A program made the position numbers and the translations under genes. From Xiphias gladius (taxonomy: Eukaryota > Chordata > Actinopteri > Istiophoriformes > Xiphiidae): DNA of 64,000 bases. The notes below the pieces were generated by a model. The model did no database searches, was not told the DNA's origin, and saw nothing but the letters and a program-made list of their open reading frames with translations. This document shows positions 35,701-47,700 of the stretch, one piece after another (the first letter of the stretch is position 1; every line of letters starts with the position of its first letter). Where the stretch lies: NCBI RefSeq assembly GCF_016859285.1, contig NC_053401.1, positions 4,785,469-4,849,468 on the forward strand, read 5' to 3'.

Positions 35701-38700
35701 TCCATGCTTTTTACATGTGTCATGAACGGTAAGGTTGCTGACTTTTTAAAATCTGCTATTGGCAGCCAACAAAATCAACGAATGCCAGCAAGAAATGAAG
35801 CCTGCTCTTGTCTACTTCTTTCCAAACTCAAGGGCTCATTGTTTTGAAATTTACTAAGAATTGTGGCATTCTGCCCACAACATTGTAAACTGCATATGAA
35901 CTGTGCGAGAACGGAAAGCTTGACAGGTGTAGCAAATACGGGGCTAGGGCTTTAGCAAATAGTCCATTCATCTTCTATAAATCTGATTTTTTTTTCCCTC
36001 GACAATGCCTCAGATCTGTTAGCAGAATTAATCAAACAAGTTGTGGCTAGCGGCCAGGCACTATGCTTGTAATAAAGCAGTATGAACAGCCTCAATAACA
36101 TAGATTTCTTCCGTGTAAAATTTACAGTGTATCACATTGCACACTGTGGACCCTTTCTGGCAGCTGCTTCCCTGTAAAGGGGGTCGCAGTCACCCAAATG
36201 CTGAGAATATCACGCTCAGCCATTTTGGCCCAGGTATCTTTTACACACAGGCTCGTCCAGCGAGGCTAAACCACAAGCCCTCTGGGCCCGATCAACCTGC
36301 ACAAACAGCCAGGCAGGCTTTGAGGCCGCACCCCCATTGGCTATGCCCCACTGTTCATTCACATTTTCATTTGACAGAAGCCTGAGCACCCTGAAGGTTC
36401 ACTCAGGGAACATGGATGTAGAGGATGGAGGTATGATGAAGGTACTTTTTACGCCAAGAAATGACCATAAGGTAAAGAGAGGAAGTCGGGGCAGGCAGAG
36501 GTGCAGTGGATATTGTGTTGTTGTAGTCTAATTTAAATAGGTAAAAGACCATTTAAAGGTGTGACACACAGCTTTTTGACTCAATGACCACATAAAGTTA
36601 CCATGACGCCAATACTCACTTCCTTTTTCAACTCCCTTACCCCCCAAAGCCCACCCTCTTTTGGTGGCCTTTAGAAAAACTCACCTTGAGCAATATAGCC
36701 CTGATGGGCTTTTCCCTGTTACCAAATGAAATAATAATAATTTAATATGGCATTTACAAGGAGGAAATGCCTTTCCCTCTCAGAGTTAATAGCTCTTGGC
36801 TCAGAAGCCTGCCAGTGCTGACAAAGTGCATTAACTTCTGTTCTCCGTCTGCCTTGTCCTGACAATGTTGTTTTGGACAGAGAGCAGCTTTCATTCAGAA
36901 ACAGAAGCATCTTTCTCCCTGGACCCCCAGACACAAAGCAGAGGTGAAGCTAATGGAGGTGTGAATGAGAGGGAGGAAAAAGGGGGACAATAGAGAGGCT
37001 TTCATGTTGCACATCAGGTAGAATGATGCTAAAAATACACTGTACACCTGCATTATTTAGGGAACAGAGGAACTAGATTTACCCAGATCTCAGACTCCCA
37101 AAATAAATGTGTTAAATGAAATATCTAAACTAAAAAAAATCTTAATTTAGCTTTTGACATCTGTATTTTTATTCAATTGAGATTAATTGACAGGCATCTT
37201 TTATAGCCAGGCATTCCACTGTGTTTTTCATGGTAATTCTTTTCTGTGCTTTCATTTGTCTGAACAAACAAAATCTGCTATTTCTCCCCTGTGGTGTGTA
37301 TCAGTAGGACCAGCCTTGGCAGTTATAATAACACCTGATGTCAATAAATTTTGAGAAATATGACATTGAGCCATGGCTGGCGATTATATAATGGCTACTG
37401 AAAGCCAAAAGAGGGGCCATGCCTCCTTGCCTGGCCTGTTTTCCAATCTCTCCCAATAAGGCCTTACAAATTAACGTCCGCTATTATTCTGAAAATAGCT
37501 TGCAACCCTGCTGCAAAAACAGCTGGAAGGGAGAGAAAAATCAGCTGGCACCGGTTGAAGCATGTAGGATAATCAGTTCGGGCAGGTTGGGGAAAAACAA
37601 GCATATAATAATCAGGTCTAAAAGCTTTGGAAGGTTTTAAATGCTTCAATTCCATGGATAACTGCTGTAATCCCTCATAAACAAAGAGTTGTTTCCTCTG
37701 ACTGTTGTTAAACAAATAACAGTAAACAACCTTTTCTTCCAGTGCTTCCCTCCTCATGGCCTTCTGCTGTTTGAAATGGATGCTGGGAAGAGGATGCAGG
37801 GATCACACATGATGATGAAGGAGAGTTTCAGGATAGATTAAAAAGCATGTCAAGCACGTTTCAGCTATCATTACAAGGTAGAGTACAGCTGTGCCCAGTT
37901 AATTTTTGTGTATTTATAGTAATGATTTATTTCCGAGGAGAAAAATGGTAAATATACAATTTCTGCACAGTTACAGTAGATTTACTCCACTGTCAAAGTT
38001 TGTTATCAAGTGTGGAATGGGCTAATTGTTGCCCCTTGCTCATTCATCCACACAGCCTTATGCTGCAGAAGTCTTTTGAAAAGACATTTTGATATGTTCT
38101 CGCATAGTCTCTTTTTTCCGTAACTCTCACTCGCCTTTGAAATAAATTGTATCTGCTGTTAATCCAACCTGTCTACAGCCGCTTTCCTCCATGAATTAGC
38201 AGGTTACAAGCTTTTCAGAACCACCTATAAAGAGTATTAATTTAGATGTTAATCTGTCAGCACCCTTCTTAATTGAAAAATATTCAGCTACCTTCAACCT
38301 GTCAGGATTTAGGTTGTACTAAGCGTTTGATTGGATGCCACTGCATTACTCCAACTAACATCTTTAATTTGATGTTTGACAGGCTCACCACACATAGTGT
38401 TCATTCCTCTTGTCATGGTTCTGAGTTTCAGTCTGCTCATTCACCCTTTTATTCATTCAGTCCAGTAGTTATTACATCTTCTAATTCTGCTGTCATGAAA
38501 ACCCTGCCTCTCCAACCTGCCTACCATTCCCGCTTTTGAAACTCCTAGAGGACCAACTCTTTTTTAAACAAAAAAAAAGTGTGAGTTTCATGTCCTGGAA
38601 GTTTCCTTCCTGGGGCTTTTGCTCAGGAGGGGAAGTATCCAGATGATTCCAGCCAAGGTCCTAGCAGTCATGGAATGGCCTCAACGCCATGTCCCACAAA

Positions 38701-41700
38701 CAACTTCAGCGTTTCCTAGGATTTGCCAACTTCTACAGATGCTTCATCCAGAATTACAGTTCCACGGCTTCCTCCTCACATCCCTTACCTCCTTTAAGAG
38801 CCCCTTCTCTTGGTCTCCCTCCACAGAGGTAGAATTTCAAGAACTCAAGTGACGCTTTGCCTCTGCCCCCATTCTCACTCTCCCTGATCCCTTTAGGCAG
38901 TTTGTGGTGTAGGTGGACACCTCTGAAGGTGCACCCCTGCATCTTCTTCTCCTGGAGACTGTCATCTGCAGAAAGAAATTATGACATAGGCAACTGGGAG
39001 CTGCTGCCAGTTAAGTTGGCATTTGAGGAGTGGGGACACTGGCTCCAAGGGGCAAAACTCCCCTTTGTGGTTTTGACTGATCCTAAAAGTCTAGAATACA
39101 TATGCACCACCAAATGGTTGAGTTCCCGCCAAGTCTGGTGGGCTTTGTTTTTTAACCGCTTTTGTTTCACTCTCTCCTACCGCCCAGGTTCCAAGAATGT
39201 CAAACCTGACGTCCTCTCTCGTCAGTTTCAGATGAAGGAGAACCCTGCAAAGACAGAGGGGTTACTTCCCCCATTCTGTGTGGTTGGAGCTCTGATCTGG
39301 GACAGGGTAAGTTCAAACAGTTTAATTATAATTTTCCTGTACCCAGTAACTTTCTAGATGACCGCCTCTTTGTCCCTGATCATCTCCACTCCCATGTCCT
39401 CCACCCTGGGGTGCAGCGCACATTGGCCCTCCTCCGTCAGCAGTACTGGTGGTCCCCCATGGAGGAGGACACATGGGAATTTGTGGCTGCTTGTCCCATC
39501 AGCTCACAACACAAGTCTTGCCACCAAAGCCTTGCGAGTCTCCTCCAACCCCTGCCAGTACCTCATTGACCCTGGTCCCATATATCCCTGGACTTTCTCA
39601 CTGCTCTGCCCCACTCTGAAGGTATGCCATTCTGTTTGTTATTGACCACTTTTCCAAATCTACACACTTTATTCCTCTGCCCAATCATCCCACTGCCAAA
39701 GAGACTGCAGAACTATTGTTATACCATGTTTTTCGCCTGCACGGCCTCCCCAGAGTCCTTGTCTCTGTCCGGAGGCCCCAGGTCACCTTCTGTTTCTGGA
39801 AGGAATTTTGCAGGCTTCTGGGGGCTTTGGCCAGTCTGTCCTCGGGGTTCCACTCCAATGGCCAAACTGAACAGAAGGACCAGGTGATGGAAATGGCCCT
39901 GTGGTGCGTCACCTCTCATGTGTCTTCCTCCTGGGCCAAGGAGCTATTGTGGGTCGAATACGCCCACAAGACTCTTCCCACTTCCACCACTGGCCTGTCC
40001 CCCATCCAGTACTCCTGAGAGGGTGTAACCCTTCTGTCCAGGTATTCATTAGACGCTGCCACCACACCTGGCTCAGGGCCTGCTCCACTCTTCTCCGGAC
40101 CTCTGAGAGGTACCTAAAGAGCGGCCAGCCAGAGGCGCTCCACAGCACCACGGACAGAATTTGGCTCTCTACTCAGGACCTACCTTTATGTTTAAGTCCC
40201 GAAAGATGGCTCCCAGATTCATTGGGCCATTCCCCATCTCCAAAGTCATTAACCCTGCAGCGGTGCACCTGCACCTTCCATGTCCCTTAAAGATCTGTTC
40301 CACATTCCACGTCTCCGGCATTAAACCAGTCAAAGAAAGCCCTCTATTCAGTCCAGTTGTTCGTGTGTACATGTTCTAATTCTGCTGTCAATTCAAACCC
40401 TGCCACTCCCACCTGCCTGCCTTTCCCGACAGTAGAATCACCCGAACTGCGCCTTCTCCCCACTCACCTGCTCACCTATTCCCTATTCCCTCATTAGCTC
40501 CTTAGTATATATACTGGTCCGTTGCCAGTTGCTCTGTGCGAGATTGTCTTCGTGCCATGTGCCTTAGCTTTCCAGCACTCTGTTCTTTGCCTGCCTGTTT
40601 TGAATCTGATCATGTTTTAGACCTTGCCTATGTTTTCTTTGGATTTTGCCTCAGCCCGACCCTTTGTACTTTGTTTGCCTGCTTGGATTTTTGTATCCTC
40701 ATTTTTTTTTTTTTTGAGTATGACTGTTTACTTTTACATCTGCCTCCCGAGTCGTGCTCTTGTGTCCTTTTTCTGAGAACCGTGACACCTCTAAGGAACG
40801 GAGAGGGATGGCTCGATTCCCCCATTCCAGAGTGGTACAGAAAGCATCTGAGTTTTACAGCTTGGTCATGGTCAATAAAAACCAGTGGATTCTTGGAGCC
40901 GGTGCACTGCTCTTCCTGCAAAGTGTCAGGCAGTTTACAGCTGGGCAGGGACTATAAGAGCTGCTAAAGTACTGGAAACTACCTCTTTATCACTGGTACC
41001 ACAAAGAGTTTATGGCACGAGTGAAGTGTTCCTCACATTACTGTGTGTGTGACACCAAAATCTTATCCAAATGTATTCCAACTAGAACTAAAAGTGCTGT
41101 TCACGACATTATCAATGTAGATAAAAATTGATTTATTGAGGGTAGATTTTTTGGAAATTATTCAATTATTTAAAAAAGAAAAGATCACAGGGCTATTTCT
41201 TCAGCTGATTTTGGAAGTGTTTATAAATGTATTGATGTTCATGTTGATTACCTTTGATAGTTCTTGAATAAACTGGGACAAAGTTATGAATAATAAATTC
41301 CTCAAGCAAGAATGTACATAATGGGTGGAATAAAGTTGTTTTAGACAAGGTTGTCCTTTGTCTCTGTCCGGAGGCCCCAGGTCACCTTCTGTTTCTGGAA
41401 GGAATTTTGCAGGCTTCTGGGGGCTTTGGCCAGTCTGTCCTCGGGGTTCCACTCCAATGGCCAAACTGAACAGAAGGACCAGGTGATGGAAATGGCCCTG
41501 TGGTGCGTCACCTCTCATGTGTCTTCCTCCTGGGCCAAGGAGCTATTGTGGGTCGAATACGCCCACAAGACTCTTCCCACTTCCACCACTGGCCTGTCCC
41601 CCATCCAGTACTCCTGAGAGGGTGTAACCCTTCTGTCCAGGTATTCATTAGACGCTGCCACCACACCTGGCTCAGGGCCTGCTCCACTCTTCTCCGGACC

Positions 41701-44700
41701 TCTGAGAGGTACCTAAAGAGCGGCCAGCCAGAGGCGCTCCACAGCACCACGGACAGAATTTGGCTCTCTACTCAGGACCTACCTTTATGTTTAAGTCCCG
41801 AAAGATGGCTCCCAGATTCATTGGGCCATTCCCCATCTCCAAAGTCATTAACCCTGCAGCGGTGCACCTGCACCTTCCATGTCCCTTAAAGATCTGTTCC
41901 ACATTCCACGTCTCCGGCATTAAACCAGTCAAAGAAAGCCCTCTATTCAGTCCAGTTGTTCGTGTGTACATGTTCTAATTCTGCTGTCAATTCAAACCCT
42001 GCCACTCCCACCTGCCTGCCTGTCCCGACAGTAGAATCACCCGAACTGCGCCTTCTCCCCACTCACCTGCTCACCTATTCCCTATTCCCTCATTAGCTCC
42101 TTAGTATATATACTGGTCCGTTGCCAGTTGCTCTGTGCGAGATTGTCTTCGTGCCATGTGCCTTAGCTTTCCAGCACTCTGTTCTTTGCCTGCCTGTTTT
42201 GAATCTGATCATGTTTTAGACCTTGCCTATGTTTTCTTTGGATTTTGCCTCAGCCCGACCCTTTGTACTTTGTTTGCCTGCTTGGATTATTGTATCCTCA
42301 TTTTTTTTTTTTTTGAGTATGACTGTTTACTTTTACATCTGCCTCCCGAGTCGTGCTCTTGTGTCCTTTTTCTGAGAACCGTGACACCTCTAAGGAACGG
42401 AGAGGGATGGCTCGATTCCCCCATTCCAGAGTGGTACAGAAAGCATCTGAGTTTTACAGCTTGGTCATGGTCAATAAAAACCAGTGGATTCTTGGAGCCG
42501 GTGCACTGCTCTTCCTGCAAAGTGTCAGGCAGTTTACAGCTGGGCAGGGACTATAAGAGCTGCTAAAGTACTGGAAACTACCTCTTTATCACTGGTACCA
42601 CAAAGAGTTTATGGCACGAGTGAAGTGTTCCTCACATTACTGTGTGTGTGACACCAAAATCTTATCCAAATGTATTCCAACTAGAACTAAAAGTGCTGTT
42701 CACGACATTATCAATGTAGATAAAAATTGATTTATTGAGGGTAGATTTTTTGGAAATTATTCAATTATTTAAAAAAGAAAAGATCACAGGGCTATTTCTT
42801 CAGCTGATTTTGGAAGTGTTTATAAATGTATTGATGTTCATGTTGATTACCTTTGATAGTTCTTGAATAAACTGGGACAAAGTTATGAATAATAAATTCC
42901 TCAAGCAAGAATGTACATAATGGGTGGAATAAAGTTGTTTTAGACAAGGTTGTCCTTTGTCTCTGTATCAGTTTTTGTTAGTGAAACATTAGCAACAAAA
43001 ATTAGAAACAAAAATATTTCTCATATTTTCTTCTGAGGTACATTCTTTTTCTTGTGTATAATGTGAATGCCAACAGGTAATAGTTTTGACAAAATCATTA
43101 AAGCTTAAAAAATAAAAAATAAAAATTCCTGCAAACTGTTGATCACTTTGTTAATTTTGTGTTTTGGTCCATATTTATTCCTGATGAAGGAAAACATCAG
43201 TACAAGTGACAGTACTCAACAGTGTGCAGGATGCCTTGGTGGCCAGTTGGTATCTGTCACAATATATCACTATATCAAGGGGGGTTAGACGGAGTTGCCC
43301 CTTTTCACCATACCTATTTTTGTTGGCAACTAAAGCATTAGCAATAGAAATTACAAGGAATAAGAATTTAACTGGAGTTAAAGATTTTTTATTGGGGTCT
43401 TAAACAGGATTATCCTTGGTCACTGTATCTAATCTTGTGGAAACATTGGCAATAAAGTGAGAAGAAGTGATCGACAATGTGCAGGATTGTTTGGTTCTTT
43501 TACAACTGGAATGCGAACTGCAAGAAAATTTAAGAGACAGCCTAAGGTGAAGAAGAAAGAATGCCAAAATAGTCCAGGATATCATCTATAAATCTTGGTG
43601 ATCTGTGCACTAATGCAACTAGATATGTCCTCATTTTTCTTTGTAGAGGTCCAACATTATGTAATTGGGTTAAACTGACTGAAGTTTTTTAAAAGGTAGA
43701 GTAGTGTTTAGTCCCTGAGTGTCCTCAAATCCCTCAATTCTCAACTTCACCTAATATACAGATCTAAATCTGGAGGATGCCTGTCTGTCCTTTTCATGAG
43801 ATGCCTCTTTGTTCATTTTAGCTTTAATTCACACAAGGGTCGGAGATTTTTGGTTCAGCTCATAATTGGAAAATGACACCTTTTTGCAGTGACAGAGAGG
43901 ACACAGGAGGTCTTTCTTCAGATTTTGGTGCCTTCCGCTGTGTGCTCAGGTTCAGTGTAAAAGTGGGGAGGCGAGGGGAGGGGAGGGAGGGTGTCCTGAT
44001 CATCCAGTAATCCACATAATCCCCTGCTGCTGAGGGACAAGGCCTAGCTATGTGTGTGTTTGAGTGTGTGCATGTGTGCGTGCATGCATGTGACGTGCTG
44101 TTTACACATTCTACCTCTCTCTCCAGTTCTAGTAGCTTTGAATAAAATTGACAGGGAGAGAACACTGAAGAGAAAGTCTCATCAATGGCTGCTAAAAAAG
44201 CAGTTTTCCTCCCCTCTCCCCTCTCCTTTCCACCTTCAATTCACATGCCATAAATTCAAGCCAAAACACCTAAAAAAACAATTACCATGTTTCATATTTG
44301 GCTGCTCTTTTTTTTATAAGAACTTCATGTACCAGCAGTTAGGTCTTGGCCGAAACCGATGGATTATTCCATCTTGTTGTAATTCATGAGAGTTTAAGCA
44401 TCATTCATTTCGCAGAAATCAACAGTAAGATTATATATTTCATGCTCACTCTAGAATAAGTGAGAATATTTCACCATGAACTAAAAGAGACTTAGGACAT
44501 GGAGCTACTTAGCACTTACACTTTAGCCAAAAATACTCCCATAACAGATCTGATTCATGGAATGAACATCCCAGTGAAATCACCCCACGGTCCTGCCTGC
44601 TAAAGCATTACAAAGACAACTGAGGATTTCTAGGTCAGGCTAATAATTGGAAAAACTGACTACAGTTGTGGATTTTTTTTCTGTTTCTGAGACCGCAGTT

Positions 44701-47700
44701 TGTTTCATTACCTTAAAAAAAAAAAAAAAAAAGAATTTCCACCAACTAGTATTTAGCATTTCTGTCAGGGTAGGAAATCTGCAGTCTTCACATGCAAGTG
44801 TGCTACTTTACTGGTGAAATGCGTAAGGTGGATTGGCAAAAGCACTCTCTGCACAGAAAGCCCACTGTCGTTGCAACACTGTCTCTGGACACATTATCAA
44901 TCAGAGGGTTGCCAAGTTCAACATGGCCAGACTGGAGGGGAAGAGTTCAGGGAAAGGAGCACGCCTCCTTTGGCCAAGCTGTTATACTGCTGTGTCCTAT
45001 AGACGACAGAACCCAAATAGATTCTCCAGATATTTTATGCAAACAGCCCCTGGTACATGTGGCGACTGAAGGAGAGAAGAAGAAAAAGGAATGACAGCGA
45101 GAATATGAGTGAGCAAGAGAAACCGAGGAAGACAGAGAACAGCATATTTTCCAAGGCACAGCACCCTGCTGCTCAAACCTCATCATCTTTTCAGAAAAAG
45201 GATGGAGTGTTCGTGAAATACACCTCTTTTTCAACACAGGAGAATGTGGCATTGATAGATGGATGCTGTGCAGTTCAGTGACTGTTCAGTGCAAGGTAAT
45301 GCAGGAAAGAAGGAATAAATTCCCCCTACCACGAAAGGGTCTGTTCCTGTTTAAGAAGTGTATCCTGCATCAGGATTCATGAGTTATATTGGCCTCTTTT
45401 CAACACGTTCTCTCAAGATGAATATGGACAGTAGTGCTAACTTAAACATTTCATGAACTTTTACCAACAGCTGCAGACATTTCTTTGAACCAATTCACAA
45501 ACCTTCAAATTGAGAAAACATTACCAGAGGATCTACTAGTCTCTCAGGATTTGATCATTTAATTAAATAGAAACTTTGACTGCACGCTGAAGCTACTCAG
45601 AACCAAATAGTGGCTGATGCCTATTGAGAAATTGAGCTTGCAAGAAAAATTCAAGGTCTGCATTTACTAAAATGTAATATTTGATCATGTAGCCCATAAA
45701 CTTCCACTGTCTCTCAGCCTAAATGGACAGAACATGGCCATTTGTACAAGAGAAGTGCTGCAGCAGAGAGAATCAAAAGACCAAAAAGTCTGAACTGGCA
45801 GAAAACTGGCAATCGAGCAGGCTGTCATGACCACTTCACAGCATGTGGGTGTTGCCAGCAGCATCTGGACGAACAAGACTCGCAGCTTTGCAGCAGCTTG
45901 GTGGCTCTCCAATAGCTCTCTGGCAAATGCGGCCCAAAGGGCCCAATGCAGAGAATGATGTTGACTGGTCCTGGAAAAGCTGCATGCAGGGGTGGAGGAA
46001 TTTGGCAGAGGGATGGTAGGGAGAAGCAGCAAGGTGCATGGTCACCCTACTGCCAGACAGAACGCTGATATTGGATGATTTTGCAAAAAATGTTAGTACT
46101 TTCAAAGATATTTTTGGGCCATTCTATGCGTACGATTTAAGATTATTTAATTGCACAGTGCCTTACCTTAGTATGGTTAATAGTATGGCTAATGTTATGC
46201 AACTGAAACACTTGGTTAAGGTTAGGGCAAGGGTTAGGGTTAGATCAAATATCGGTGTGTGACTGGACACGACCTCTGGTATCACACCCATTCACAGTCC
46301 CAACTTCCACACCTTTACTTCGGCTACATATAGGTGCTTTCTTCATTGGTATTAAGAGTTGACATTGGACATGGATTGTGTGCTGCAGAGTCATGCAAAT
46401 ATAACTGCAATTATCAGGCATACTGAGCTTTGCATGAACAAGATGAAAGCATGCAGGCAGTTGACCTAAGAGGTCTGTCGGCCCAGTCCAGAAACCCTAG
46501 GAATTATGCCCATAATAGACAACTCTGCACCACAAGTACAAATTTTTGATCCAATTCCAATGTTCAGTGTCAATGCAAGAATTAGTGTGTCCTTTATGCA
46601 GCAAGGCACATATGGATGATATGAAGGTGGGGATGGTGGATCCGTATGTCTGACTTCCAGGCAGGAGACCAGGGTTTGTGTTCCATGACAGACCTGCATT
46701 TAATGTTTCCATTTTTATTAGCCACAACCAAGTATTTTTACTTGCCTAACCTTAACCATATTTCATTTATCATAAGCACAATCTTTACCTATCTTTAACC
46801 ATACCATATGCAGTTATGCACAGATATTGTAAACGGTGTGAAATCTAAAAACATTCCGACTCGAGAGTAAAAGAAAACTTTGTCACTGCATGTAATCTGG
46901 GGTTTTGCAGAATTGTCCAATGTCAGCGTTGTTGTCTGGGAATAGTGTTACTTGATCAGAGCTCTGGGATGCTACAGCATGCTTCCTTGCCCAAAACAAC
47001 CTCCTCTGAGGCAAATTACAGCCATCGTCATATCTCATTTGACTCAAGAGCACAATGTTTGAGCACATCTTCAGCTCTTTTGCAAATGGAGAACATTGTT
47101 GCTACCATTACAATGTGCTAAATCCTGCACCAGGTAACATAGACACTGGTATCATCAAGAGCAAAAATGTATCAGAGCAGGACAGGTCATTGATTCGACT
47201 GAAACAGAGAGGCCCAAACAGTCATTGTGGCTTTGCAGAAATATCAAAGACAAGTTTGTGAAGTTCAGAGACATAGGACGGCAGGTCAAATTCTCAAAAA
47301 AACCTTTGCAGAAGCCATTTTGTGATGCACACATTTGCTATCTCAAACAGCATGACAGGTTGTCCTGATGAAGTGACGAGGTAGTGCATCGAAGGAGTGG
47401 GCTGAGGAGCCAATCAGTTGCAGACAGTCAAGGGCACCACATGCAGACATTTGCAGTTTCCAAACAAATTGGGAAGCAGAGGGTAAACCAAGCCATCAAA
47501 TCACTATATATAATTATTCAATATGGTCTTATTTTGGTCTTTTTTCCACAACATTTAGACTATACTGAGTCAACCAAGGTGGTACGTTACACTAGGAAAA
47601 ATATGACAAAAACCTTCAGACTGTGTGCCAAGATAACTTACAACTTATTAGCCAAAATTGAATTAAATATAGCCTCCCAAAAATGGGCCCAACATTTTGT

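Larger units (their letters stand above)
38412..40787 (+). mobile_element. Decayed Ty3/gypsy LTR retrotransposon
   Basis: A 5' LTR fragment starts TGTCATGGTTCTGAG (38412) and the 3' LTR ends CTGAGAACCGTGACA (40787), complementary ends as expected for this superfamily. Between them, in broken frames: the tail of reverse transcriptase (38600-38850), RNase H (38850-39290, with [20 protein letters not shown] and [18 protein letters not shown]), integrase core (39340-40018, with [17 protein letters not shown]) and an integrase C-terminal, chromodomain-like tail (40161-40360). gag, protease and most of the reverse transcriptase are missing, and stops and frameshifts interrupt the rest. It cannot be active. 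It lies in igf1 intron 2, antisense to igf1. Confidence 0.85.

Noticed and set aside
39624..42566. Many ORFs of 65-143 codons in both strands of the gypsy region
   Set aside because: They are fragments or shadows of a decayed retrotransposon and its LTR; the same set recurs 1,599 bp later because of the tandem duplication.
44814..45281. Overlapping plus-strand frames of 62-100 codons in igf1 intron 2
   Set aside because: No protein resemblance, no flanking splice pattern, and several frames are open at once; likely chance.
45685..46105. Overlapping 115- and 89-codon minus-strand frames in igf1 intron 2
   Set aside because: I considered a transposase fragment, but no catalytic motif or family pattern could be seen.
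46212..46243. Interstitial telomere repeat
   Set aside because: Only two to three imperfect TTAGGG units, matched by an inverted copy 500 bp away; better explained as an arm of a DNA element.
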